Shown here: positions 8,092-15,126 of the stretch, piece after piece | Position numbering within the stretch: the stretch's first letter is position 1 | Layout of the letters: the number at the start of each line of letters is the position of its first letter | NCBI RefSeq assembly: GCF_014841215.1 | Contig: NZ_JACYTR010000052.1 | Coordinates: forward strand, 1 to 34,119 | Reading direction: 5' to 3' | Origin: Pseudomarimonas arenosa | Lineage (GTDB): Bacteria; Pseudomonadota; Gammaproteobacteria; Xanthomonadales; Xanthomonadaceae | Length of the DNA: 34,119 bases | Program-made: the position numbers and the translations under genes | Notes under the pieces: model-generated | Seen by the model: only the letters and a program-made list of their open reading frames with translations | What the model was told of the DNA's origin: nothing | Database searches by the model: none

Positions 8092-8424
8092 ATGAATCAA
8101 TATCGCTTTCGCTTACCCGACTCTCCGCAACTGGCAGCAGGGCAAAGCGCCTTGAACCTGCAGGAGCTTGGCCCCAACGGCTTCGCTTTGGCGCTGCAAC
8201 GATCGCTGCGTCAAGACGTGTTTCTGGAGGATTGGCATGACTCGCCCGCAACCATCTGGCTTGACCCCGTGTTTGATCCGCGTGCCACGGTCACCGGCAG
8301 ACAGGAGCATCTGGCAATAGAGCTGTTGGTGAAAACGAGTCTCGGTCGCCAAGCCTTGTTCGAGCGTTTGGATCTGCTGGCCGGGAAGCATTGGGAATTG
8401 GTGGTGCCCGCCAAGGCCATTTGA
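8092..8424 (+). CDS. Unknown 110-aa protein, paralogue of the one at 4788-5123
   Basis: This soluble 110-residue protein starts MNQYRFRLPDSPQLAAG and contains LLAGKHWEL near its end. It shares its whole layout with the protein at 4788-5123: an N-terminal Y/R-F-RLP strand, a central LQ-x-x-LR-x-D helix, the HLAIELLVKT strand, and a C-terminal RLDLLAGKHWEL element. The middle part differs in length. AAGGAAGG lies seven bases before the ATG. It is 28 bases downstream of the PAS-GGDEF cyclase on the same strand, so it is likely co-expressed and could be a partner of that pathway. No named family is recognised. Confidence 0.72.
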   Translation: MNQYRFRLPDSPQLAAGQSALNLQELGPNGFALALQRSLRQDVFLEDWHDSPATIWLDPVFDPRATVTGRQEHLAIELLVKTSLGRQALFERLDLLAGKHWELVVPAKAI

Positions 8425-8506
8425 ATTGTTGGCTCTCCGCATTCGCCGCGCCGCTGACGGGCAAGGGGCCGCGGGCAAGGATGATGGCCGCCGAACTACC
8501 GCAGGG

Positions 8507-8713
8507 TCATCCTTCGTTTGGTTTGAGAATGCGTTGTCCGGGCTTCTGAGCGGGCGTCTCCGGCATAACAGTAGGCTTGATCTCGGTTGAAATGAATCGC
8601 GGTGTGGGGTTCGCATCCTGCAAGGCGTCGTGGTTGAGCCTGTGCGGCTTCGGCCGACCGGGTTCTTGCTTGCTGAGGCTGCCGGGTTCGGCAGCTCGCT
8701 GTCTGGTCTTCAT
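8507..8713 (-). CDS. Small orphan protein B with EIKPxVMPE motif
   Basis: A 68-residue polar, Pro/Lys/Arg-rich protein starting MKTRQRAAEPGSLSKQ. It contains PRFISTEIKPTVMPE at about residues 38-52, closely matching PRFKSIEIKPMVMPE of the small protein at 1577-1831, but nothing else is obviously shared. The start is supported by a GGAG site seven bases before the ATG at 8713. It has no signal peptide or membrane segment. It may be intrinsically disordered apart from the motif, which could be a short partner-binding element. Function unknown. Confidence 0.55.
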   Translation of the reverse strand: MKTRQRAAEPGSLSKQEPGRPKPHRLNHDALQDANPTPRFISTEIKPTVMPETPAQKPGQRILKPNEG

Positions 8714-8854
8714 GCGACGCTCCGGAAACGATGAGTCGGCGGGTACGAGGGCATGAGCTGAGTGAGGCTCTCAGGGGGGGCGGTTGCCTTGGTGGTGTCG
8801 GCACCTCGCTCACCTTCATCGCAACAACTTCAGTCCCTGACCGTTAACAGAAGA

Positions 8855-8881
8855 AAGCGGCAGGGGAGGCCCCTGCCGCTT
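8855..8881 (-). terminator. Rho-independent terminator of the fasciclin gene
   Basis: A perfect 12-bp stem (AAGCGGCAGGGG paired with CCCCTGCCGCTT) with a 3-base loop lies 60 bases after the fasciclin stop. Read on the minus strand it is followed by a T-rich run (TTTCTTCTGTT), the layout of an intrinsic terminator. Confidence 0.8.
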
Positions 8882-8941
8882 GTGCCGCGCTGATTGCCTA
8901 GCTACGAGAGCTTGCAATCAGTCATGGGTTGCTTGAACTGC

Positions 8942-9394
8942 CTACTGCTTGCGAGCAGTAGGCATGTTCACCTTGTCGATCGCGTGGATTAATCCATTGC
9001 TGGACGGGATGTCGATAGAGATGACGTTTGCGCCGTCAATACTGAAGCTCGATCCTACCCCCTTGATTGGCGCCGACTGGCCCTGAAGCGTCTCAGCGGA
9101 GGTCGCCTTGCCCATATCGGCAGCAGTCCGACGTCCTTTGATGACGTGGTAGTTAAGTATCGAGACAAGCTCAGACTTATTCTCTGGCTTCAGCAGTCGA
9201 TCAAGGCCACCACCCGCCAGCTTCTCAAACGCTGCATCGGTGGGCGCGAAGACCGTAAATGGGCCGGGCCCGCGCAGGCTCTCGCTCAGCCCGGCAAGCT
9301 CAATGGCTTTGCTGAACGTATTGAGCTTGCCGTTGGCGCTGGCAGTGTCCAGCAGATTCTTGTTACCACTATTTGGGGTGGGTTGAATGCTCAT
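8942..9394 (-). CDS. Fasciclin (FAS1) domain protein
   Basis: A 150-residue protein made almost entirely of one FAS1 domain. It shows the H1 box (GPFTVFAPTDAAFEKL) and the second conserved region (LNYHVIKGRR), with the closing IDIPSSNGLIHAIDKVNMP strand. FAS1 domains mediate adhesion or carbohydrate and matrix contacts. There is no signal peptide from the ATG at 9394 (MSIQPTPNSG) or from the slightly longer start at 9421, which is unusual because bacterial FAS1 proteins are mostly exported. It is followed by a strong intrinsic terminator and seems to be a single-gene transcript. Confidence 0.9.
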   Translation of the reverse strand: MSIQPTPNSGNKNLLDTASANGKLNTFSKAIELAGLSESLRGPGPFTVFAPTDAAFEKLAGGGLDRLLKPENKSELVSILNYHVIKGRRTAADMGKATSAETLQGQSAPIKGVGSSFSIDGANVISIDIPSSNGLIHAIDKVNMPTARKQ

Positions 9395-10136
9395 GTTTGA
9401 ATCCTTGGATGATCGGCTCACAAAACTGCAAGCCAGGTACGGCCGCGGCCGCAGACACCGGTGTACCGGTGTTACGAGGCTCAGTGCGTCGGGTGGAGGG
9501 TGTGCAGCTGAGTGGCCGTTACGACATTGCGTCGATCGTCGTAGTGCCAGAGCAGCATGCGCCTTGGTGTCTGAACCTAAGGTTGGGTGTCGTCGGATTC
9601 AGTGATGCATCTTGCCAGCACATGCCTTGGTCTTGCCGAATTGCGTGCCTGTGCCAATAGGCGATGACACCGGCCTCGCGCCTGATGCATTGGCTTATAT
9701 GGTCAGACACGCCTGAAAGTGAACGTGCAGTCTTGCCGTGTTGCGTTGCCAGAATCAGCGCTTCAATCAACAGCAAGTTTCGCCCGTAGGGCGCCGTGCG
9801 CAGAAACTGACCGGCTGCTGAAAGCGCGTTCGCAGTAGCCTTTCCCTGCGGCGCAAGCTGCGAGACATTGAGTTTCATGTGCATCGAAAGGCCACTGAGG
9901 GCGCGCGCGAGGCACGGGTAGCGCCGGCGTGGCGGTGTAGTCGCTCTGCAGGGCTGGCCACCACAGGAGCCCCCCAACCGCTCTCCTGACGGGAAAGGGG
10001 AGCCAGAGAATCTGCCGCTTCGAATCGAGGGCAGCGATTCGCTGAATCATCTCCAGCAACGTGAGAGCCGATTCGAGCGGCGCTGATCCGTGGCGGCGGA
10101 TGCGTGAGTGAAGTTCAATGCAATGCTTCCCGAGGG
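9395..10136. other. Long spacer with only a decayed gene candidate
   Basis: About 740 bases between the fasciclin gene and the glycine-zipper gene. The only recognisable trace is a minus-strand frame at 9519-9878 that resembles the start of an AhpD-like protein. A second minus-strand frame (9763-10140, 125 residues) overlaps it and shows no family features. I see no RNA gene or repeat here. Confidence 0.4.
9519..9878 (-). pseudogene. Possible decayed AhpD-like (carboxymuconolactone decarboxylase family) gene
   Basis: The first 45 residues, starting MKLNVSQLAPQGKA and continuing to NLLLIEALILATQ, align well by eye with the opening helices of alkylhydroperoxidase-like CMD proteins (APxGxKAL...LLELVxLRASQ). 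The family's next element, the NGCxYC redox pair, is missing: the frame instead continues TARSLSGVSDH and loses similarity, which suggests a frameshift or deletion soon after residue 45. Neither of the other two frames restores a clear CxxC. It is therefore probably a remnant rather than a working peroxidase; a chance resemblance cannot be excluded. Confidence 0.35.
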
Positions 10137-10820
10137 TCAATCCTGCAGTTGAACATCCACTCGCACTTGCACGAAGCGTCCGGGACGTTGGTTGGTAATC
10201 GACTGGTAAGAATGGCCTGCATAGGCGTAGGTCACCCGATAGCTTGTGTACTCCGGATAGCGGTGGTCGCCGTAGCGTCGGCGATAGTCGATGTCGGTTA
10301 CCGTGCGACAGCGCAACTCAGATCCAGATGTATCGCGAAATCGATCGTAGCCCTCATAGGTCCGGTTCTGGCGATCGTTCGCCCGCTCATTGGCGCGGTC
10401 ATTGGCATGCTTGCCAACCCCGGCACCAATCACGGCACCGGCAATGGTTGCGGCTTTTCGGCCACTGCCGTCGCCTACTTGGTTACCCAGTGCTCCGCCA
10501 ACGATCGCACCGATAATGGCGCCGGCAGTGCTGCTGCTCTTGCGCTCGTTTTCATAGCGATAGAGTCGACCGTCGCGGTCTCGATAGTAACCACCCTCAT
10601 TGCGATTGCTTTGCTCGTTCCAGCACTCCTGGTAACTGTAGTAGTCGGGTTGACGTTCCATCTGCTCAACGCGCGTGACTCGGGCGCGATCGAGTCGGCT
10701 GACCGATTCGCCGTCGTTGCGTTCATTGTGTTCGGCGAAAGCACTGCCAGACAGGCCGGCCAGTAAAAGCGCCAGCCCCGTCGCCAGGGGGCGTTTCTTA
10801 TTTGCTGTGCGGATCTTCAT
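10137..10820 (-). CDS. Exported glycine-zipper 2TM protein
   Basis: A 227-residue envelope protein. A signal peptide covers about residues 1-29 (cleavage after SAFA); next come a charged region, then a glycine-zipper double helix (about 99-137, with AGAIIGAIVGGALGNQVG and AATIAGAVIGAGVG) of the 17-kDa surface antigen/SlyB type, then a C-terminal beta-rich part full of Tyr and Arg. Glycine-zipper proteins insert in or associate with the outer membrane and respond to envelope stress. The ATG at 10820 has GGAG six bases upstream; upstream in-frame starts would bury the signal peptide. Located between a Crp/Fnr gene and a decayed region, likely monocistronic. Confidence 0.88.
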   Translation of the reverse strand: MKIRTANKKRPLATGLALLLAGLSGSAFAEHNERNDGESVSRLDRARVTRVEQMERQPDYYSYQECWNEQSNRNEGGYYRDRDGRLYRYENERKSSSTAGAIIGAIVGGALGNQVGDGSGRKAATIAGAVIGAGVGKHANDRANERANDRQNRTYEGYDRFRDTSGSELRCRTVTDIDYRRRYGDHRYPEYTSYRVTYAYAGHSYQSITNQRPGRFVQVRVDVQLQD

Positions 10821-11092
10821 TTGTGACTCCAACGTAGCGAGTAGGTTGACCTGTAAAAGCTCATCAAGCGGAAGCTGACAGGCCTCTTGCCATCCGCCAC
10901 ATGCATCCACACTATTCGTCCACTGCGCGCCCGTCGGTGTGCTGGCACACGAACACAAGCCCATCGCGTGCCTGCGTTCAGGCTGATTTGTGGGCTTTCA
11001 TTCTCTGGACTAGACGTTTCACCGTCGGGCTGTGGGGGGGCGCGCAGACAGTCCGGCAAGAACGTTGCGCCGAGTGCACTAGTTTGGACTCG

Positions 11093-11770
11093 CTAGCGCC
11101 GATAGCACTCGCAAGCAGCGCTCACCAGGGCAGGGCGGTTCAAGATCTGAATCTCTCCTCGGCTATAGCGGATCAGTCCGCGACGTTGCAGTGCCCCAGC
11201 GGCGATGGTGACCGCGCTGCGCTGTACCCCCAGCATGTCTGCAAGCGTCTGATGCGTACGCTGAAAGCTGCCGCCCGGCACACGGTCAGCGGTGCTCAAC
11301 AAGTACCCAGCCAGCCTAGGCTCAATCTCATGGAAGCGCGCACAACAAGCGCTCAGCCCCAGCTTTTGGTAGCTATTGAACAGATAGCGACCCAACGGCC
11401 TTCTTAGACCTTGATGAGCCTCCAGCAGCCGGCACAGATCGCCGGCCGCGATTCGGACCGCGCTGCCTGCGCCTTCGACCTTGGCGAGCCACGGCGCCTC
11501 GATAACATCTAGTACCAGACTGGCACCCAGCATCCCTTCGCAGCCGATCATGCTGACATCAAACGACGCATGGCCGCGCAAAGTAACCATCTGGGACACG
11601 ACGCTGCCGGTCGGAAAATACACATGCGTATAGGGATGCCCCTCGGTGCACAACACTTGGTCGACTTCAAGCACCACCGTCTCACCGCATCGACGCAGCT
11701 GTTCGCGCACTCCGCTCGGCAGGGCTTCGATCAACTGGTTTGGGGCATTTTGGCTTTCGGTCGTTGCCAT
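11093..11770 (-). CDS. Crp/Fnr-family transcription regulator (second copy)
   Basis: A 225-residue regulator with the same architecture as the one at 3789-4550: a cNMP-type barrel (YFPTGSVVSQMV strand-turn, about residues 20-130) and a Crp-type winged helix (HQTLADMLGVQRSAVTIAAGAL, about 160-185). Shared phrases between the two (THVYFPTxSxVS, LIRYSRGEI / VIEYSRGHI) show a common subfamily. Cysteines occur (e.g. ACCARF, ACECY), but not in the FNR spacing, so Fe-S sensing is not expected. No convincing palindrome is visible in its upstream region. Targets are unknown. Confidence 0.85.
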   Translation of the reverse strand: MATTESQNAPNQLIEALPSGVREQLRRCGETVVLEVDQVLCTEGHPYTHVYFPTGSVVSQMVTLRGHASFDVSMIGCEGMLGASLVLDVIEAPWLAKVEGAGSAVRIAAGDLCRLLEAHQGLRRPLGRYLFNSYQKLGLSACCARFHEIEPRLAGYLLSTADRVPGGSFQRTHQTLADMLGVQRSAVTIAAGALQRRGLIRYSRGEIQILNRPALVSAACECYRR

Positions 11771-12198
11771 CGGTCAGCGTCTCTAGCAGTCTGCGGGAAG
11801 ACTCGATCGTCAAGCCTCCTCGGGGCAGGCAGTAAAGCGAGCGCAACGCGCTGCCGTGAGCCTGTCGAACGGCTCGCCGGAGAACAACAGACTTAACCTC
11901 CGGGTGCGCCATGAGCGGCGCGTGAGACCCACGCCGTTGGATAGCTGACGCGGCCGCTTGCTTGGACTCAATGTGCCGGCCGTTGAACCAGCTTGCCAAA
12001 CCTCGGTCGCCTCGATCTGTTCGTTGCCACGCATTACCTACCGCGGTCGAGTCGCACCTTGATCCGTACCGGGCTCAAACGGTCTGCCCATGATTGCGTC
12101 GAGACTGGCGGGCACACGGCCTTGGCAGGGCGGGGTGGAGATGGCGGATTCGGTGAACGATCGCTTCCCATATCGGCGAGCCGCGGAGCTACATTCCC
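11771..12198. other. Intergenic stretch upstream of Crp/Fnr copy 2
   Basis: About 430 bases with no gene I can support. It contains GC-rich inverted pieces around 11835-11885 (for example GAGCC-TGTCGAAC-GGCTC) of the kind seen in dispersed palindromes, but no strong terminator or promoter signal. Confidence 0.4.
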
Positions 12199-12357
12199 CT
12201 AGAAGTGCCCCAGCACGACCAAGGCCAGAACCACGGCAAGCGCCACTCCCAATCCGCCGCTGGGACCGTAGCCCCAGGAGCGGCTGTGGCTCCATCTGGG
12301 CAAGGACCCGACCAGCATGATGATCAGCACCACAAGAACAATCGCACTCAGGGACAT
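12199..12357 (-). CDS. DUF3309-type small membrane protein
   Basis: A 52-residue protein with two hydrophobic segments separated by a short polar turn containing WGYGPSGGLG, the hallmark of the DUF3309 family. The first segment follows MSLSAIVLVVLIIMLVG and the second is LAVVLALVVLG. It should sit in the inner membrane with both segments as helices; the family's function is unknown, though it is often found among stress genes. The start is firmly set by AAGGAG five to ten bases before the ATG at 12357. A sequence resembling the operator candidate of 4633-4654 lies about 120 bases upstream. Confidence 0.88.
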   Translation of the reverse strand: MSLSAIVLVVLIIMLVGSLPRWSHSRSWGYGPSGGLGVALAVVLALVVLGHF

Positions 12358-12476
12358 GGGTCATCTCCTTAAACGGAATGCCGACGAAAAGCTCCACCCT
12401 GGCGCCTTTCCAGCACCTGGAGTTTCGGTTTCCTTCTTTACACCGCACCCTCCTGGGCTGGAGTGGGTCAGCGTTC

Positions 12477-12495
12477 CGTTCGATAGAGCACATAG
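12477..12495 (-). promoter_or_regulatory. Operator-like sequence upstream of the DUF3309 gene
   Basis: CGTTCGATAGAGCACATAG matches the core of the putative Crp/Fnr operator at 4633-4654 at 14 of 19 positions by eye, including the CGATAG and ACATA blocks. The site lies about 120 bases before the DUF3309 ATG. Not a perfect dyad. Confidence 0.25.
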
Positions 12496-12608
12496 CGGCT
12501 TCAGGCCGAGAGATAGCGACTCACTAGCATCGCGCGCGCCTTTCGTGCCGCGTAAGGCAGGCAGCCGAAGCGAGCCTCGGCCGCCTGCTACTGGACTGAG
12601 GTTCGACC

Positions 12609-12827
12609 CTAGCGTTTGCCAGGAAGCAGGATCAGCAGACCACCTGAAATCAGGCCGGCGATGCTCAGCCATAAGGGCACGGTGATCGTTTCCTTGTCTT
12701 TAACGGATAGTTCAATTGGGCCAAGCTTTGTGCTGTGAGTGTCCTTGGTGTAGGTGAATCCACCGTAGGCAAGACCCAGCGCCCCGGCGACCAGTAGCAC
12801 AATGCCGGCAATTCGAGTGGCTTTCAT
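12609..12827 (-). CDS. Small two-helix inner-membrane protein
   Basis: A 72-residue protein with an N-terminal helix (about residues 5-24), a polar extracytoplasmic loop containing YTKDTHSTKLGPIELSVKDK, and a C-terminal helix (about 50-68). This pattern (FTYTKxTHxxKLGPxELSVKDxxT) recurs in a widespread conserved family of proteobacterial small membrane proteins whose function is not established. AAGGAGC precedes the ATG at 12827, so the much longer in-frame extension upstream is probably not translated. It lies in the same stress-associated block as the DUF3309 and entericidin-like genes. Confidence 0.8.
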   Translation of the reverse strand: MKATRIAGIVLLVAGALGLAYGGFTYTKDTHSTKLGPIELSVKDKETITVPLWLSIAGLISGGLLILLPGKR

Positions 12828-13262
12828 CAGTGTTGCTCCTTGGAAAAAAGTTTGGCCCGAAAAAACCCGTCCTGGCCTCGCACCCCTTGCAGGAAGGGAC
12901 GACAAGAATGAGGACCTCATAGAGGAACAGCCGGATTCGGCACAGACCAGAGCCGCACCGGCACGAAACCACCGACCCGGCCGTTCGATCATTCCGCTGC
13001 AACTCTATTCGAAGATGGATGAATCAGCACCACGAGCTTGCGCGCATGACAAGAAACTGTTCGGTGCGATGGCGCACACGCAGACTCGGCCAAGAGCTTG
13101 CTTAGCTGACCCTTGGTTCGTCAGCGCACCGACAGGACCGGGTTGAAATGACAGGCTGCGCTACATCCTCTTTCGTGCCTGGACTCGGCGAAAGGCTCCG
13201 CAGTCAGCGCATCGTCCCCAACTGCGGTTCTAGCCCAGCGACGTGCCCATCTTGAGAACGTC
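12828..13262. other. Divergent intergenic region
   Basis: About 435 bases between the small membrane protein and the entericidin-like gene, transcribed away from each other. I can see no gene; it should hold two divergent promoters, but I cannot place -35/-10 boxes with confidence. Confidence 0.35.
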
Positions 13263-13475
13263 ATGAAAAATACATTGAGAATTGCGCTCACACTGCTGAC
13301 GACAACTGGCTTCGCGCTTGGCCTCAGCGCCTGCAACACCATGCATGGGTTGGGCAGGGACACCCAAGTGGTGGGCGAGAAAATTGAAAAGGAGGCCGAT
13401 CGTCATATCGACAACAAGCACGATGATGGTCGGCCCGGCCATGAGCACGAGCGACCGACGCAAGGTGAAATGTGA
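13263..13475 (+). CDS. Entericidin-like small lipoprotein
   Basis: A 70-residue lipoprotein precursor. The signal peptide ends in LSAC (Cys24), followed by NTMHGLGRDTQVVGEKIEKEAD, which matches the entericidin A/B pattern CNTxxGxGxDxQxxGxxIxxxA. Mature entericidins are small amphipathic outer-membrane lipoproteins linked to stress and bacteriolysis. This one has an extra His/Asp/Glu-rich tail (HIDNKHDDGRPGHEHERPT) beyond the usual short form, which might bind metal. It sits among envelope-stress genes. The downstream gene at 13684 is also a lipoprotein on the same strand, after a 208-base gap. Confidence 0.85.
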   Translation: MKNTLRIALTLLTTTGFALGLSACNTMHGLGRDTQVVGEKIEKEADRHIDNKHDDGRPGHEHERPTQGEM

Positions 13476-13683
13476 TGACCACGCTCTGTCTGGCCGACTG
13501 GGTCAAATCCCAGGATGATCGCGATCGGGAATATCTTGCACGGAGCAAATTCGCCTCATTGGCCTATGCGCCGACCAAGCGCATAGCAAGGTTGGTCTCA
13601 TCGGCGCTGCTGCCCACCCCTGCCAGCAAAGCAATACCGAAAGCGACCCTGCCACTTTATCCGGCTTACCAGGAATCGCCCAC

Positions 13684-14145
13684 ATGAAGGCGTTCGATCT
13701 GACCACGGCCCTCGCAGCCGTGCTGCTGGCAAGCGGCTGCCAAGAAAGCGCATCCGAGACCGCCAAGGATGTCGCTGAGGCCCAGGACAAGGCCGCACAG
13801 AACGTCGTCACAGCGCGGCAGGACGCTACCAAGAAGCTCAACGAGGCGGATACTGATCTGGCCAGCGCGGAACGTGCCTATGGCAAAGCGGAGGCCGGTG
13901 CGCGAAAGGAACTTAACTCAGCCGAGGCAGTGGTCATGGTGAAGGCGGCCGAAGCTGATTTTGATGTCGCGAGCACCGCGTTGGAAGGTCGCTATCAAGT
14001 AGCTGTGCAAAAATGCGATGCGCTGCAGCAAGTGGAGGCCAAGGCTTGTCGCAGTGCGGCCACCATGGCGCATGCGACTGAACTTTCCGTGGCTACTGCG
14101 CGACGAGATGCGGCCTTGGTGGCCGCCGAGCATCACAAGCAGTGA
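13684..14145 (+). CDS. Predicted lipoprotein with alanine-rich coiled coil
   Basis: A 153-residue lipoprotein precursor: hydrophobic signal ending in ASGC (Cys19), then a long, Ala/Glu/Lys-rich helical region with heptad-like spacing (about residues 24-110) that should form a coiled coil, and two further cysteines (near residues 116 and 124) that might form a disulfide. It has no enzymatic motif and I do not recognise a family. AGGAA precedes the ATG. Likely anchored in the outer membrane facing the periplasm. Confidence 0.75.
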   Translation: MKAFDLTTALAAVLLASGCQESASETAKDVAEAQDKAAQNVVTARQDATKKLNEADTDLASAERAYGKAEAGARKELNSAEAVVMVKAAEADFDVASTALEGRYQVAVQKCDALQQVEAKACRSAATMAHATELSVATARRDAALVAAEHHKQ

Positions 14146-14200
14146 CCCCTGGGGTTCGGCATGGAAATGGCAGTCCGGCGGCGACTCGTCGGGCTGGCTG

Positions 14201-14575
14201 TCAGCTCTGCTTGAAGCGATGCCCACGCTTGCCAATCGAATCGCGCACATCCACTTCGAGATCGATTTCCAGTCTGCCGCCATCGGCCAGCTGAATCTGC
14301 CACTGCAGGCCTTGCTTGCAGGGCAGCCGATCCGCATAGGCCCGCAGCGCTTCGCTCTCAACACGCAGCTCCAGCGCCAGCAGTCCATCAGCGGTCTGCG
14401 CCGACCAACGCCGCGCGCTGGACACACTGCCGTCCACCGGCTGAATCCGAGCGTGGATCTCGGTACTTGCCGCCAGCCGCTGATGGTGAAGCAGCGAGCG
14501 CCCGGCCAATAGCTCAGCCAGTTCGTCTTCAGCGATGCGCAAGCGCAGCGATTGTTGCTGCAACTGCAGTTTCAT
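14201..14575 (-). CDS. Unknown 124-aa protein at the end of the Mo-cofactor operon
   Basis: A soluble 124-residue protein starting MKLQLQQQSLRLRIAEDELAEL. Its ATG overlaps the mobA stop (ATGA at 14575-14572), so it is the last gene of the moa operon and is translationally coupled to mobA. The opening resembles a family of small proteins beginning with a beta strand of the form MKxRIxxNSLRxRL, but I cannot name it with certainty. A single Cys lies in LPCKQG, and the C-terminal half is beta-rich. The position suggests a role in, or regulated alongside, molybdenum-cofactor synthesis. Confidence 0.75.
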   Translation of the reverse strand: MKLQLQQQSLRLRIAEDELAELLAGRSLLHHQRLAASTEIHARIQPVDGSVSSARRWSAQTADGLLALELRVESEALRAYADRLPCKQGLQWQIQLADGGRLEIDLEVDVRDSIGKRGHRFKQS

Positions 14576-15126
14576 TTGCAGATCGCCTGCCACTGTTCGG
14601 GAGTATTGCAGTTGCGAAGTCCGTCCAGCAGCTCTGCCGGACATTCAATGGTGCTGCCATGCAATCGATGATGCAGTGCAAGCAGGGAACGACCGCCACT
14701 GGCCTGCGCCAACAAGGCATCGATCAGCGCACGGACATGCCGATCCAGTCTCAGCGCCATGGGCAGCACATGCTCGCGATAACAGGCCGCCGCCGAGGTC
14801 TCCATTAGCTTGACCAGCGGGATCAGATGGGCTTGCCGCAGCAGTGGCATGTCGACCGGCACAATCAGCCAGCAGCCATCAGACGCGTCGACCAGGGCCG
14901 AATGCAGGCCGCCGAGCGGACCCAGACCTTTTTGGCGGTCGGGAATGCCAAGGAATTCAGGATAGTCTCCGCTGACCCGAAGTTCGGTTGCGCCAAACGC
15001 CTTCATATGTCGAACCTGGGCAGCCAGCAAGGGTTGCCCATGCCAATCGAGCATGGCCTTGTCGCGCCCCATGCGCGACGAGCGGCCACCGGCCAGGATC
15101 AGAGCGTTCCATTTACCCGTGAACAT
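14572..15126 (-). CDS. mobA: Molybdenum cofactor guanylyltransferase MobA
   Basis: A 184-residue nucleotidyltransferase that transfers GMP from GTP to Mo-molybdopterin, giving the MGD form that NapA requires. The N-terminal GTP-binding loop LILAGGRSSRMGRDKA (about residues 8-23) and the Asp-containing VDMPLL metal site are clear. Length is typical of the family. The ATG at 15126 lies 14 bases inside the end of moaE, and the last codons overlap the next gene, so it is embedded in the operon. The bis-MGD product links this operon to the nap genes 12 kb away. Confidence 0.93.
   Translation of the reverse strand: MFTGKWNALILAGGRSSRMGRDKAMLDWHGQPLLAAQVRHMKAFGATELRVSGDYPEFLGIPDRQKGLGPLGGLHSALVDASDGCWLIVPVDMPLLRQAHLIPLVKLMETSAAACYREHVLPMALRLDRHVRALIDALLAQASGGRSLLALHHRLHGSTIECPAELLDGLRNCNTPEQWQAICK

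Noticed and set aside
9763-10140. 125-residue minus-strand frame upstream of the AhpD-like remnant
   Set aside because: Overlaps the remnant in another frame, has no domain or ribosome site, and is rich in Arg/Ala as expected for a chance frame.
13472-13687. 71-residue frame between the entericidin-like and lipoprotein genes
   Set aside because: No ribosome site, no family features, and composition unlike neighbouring genes.
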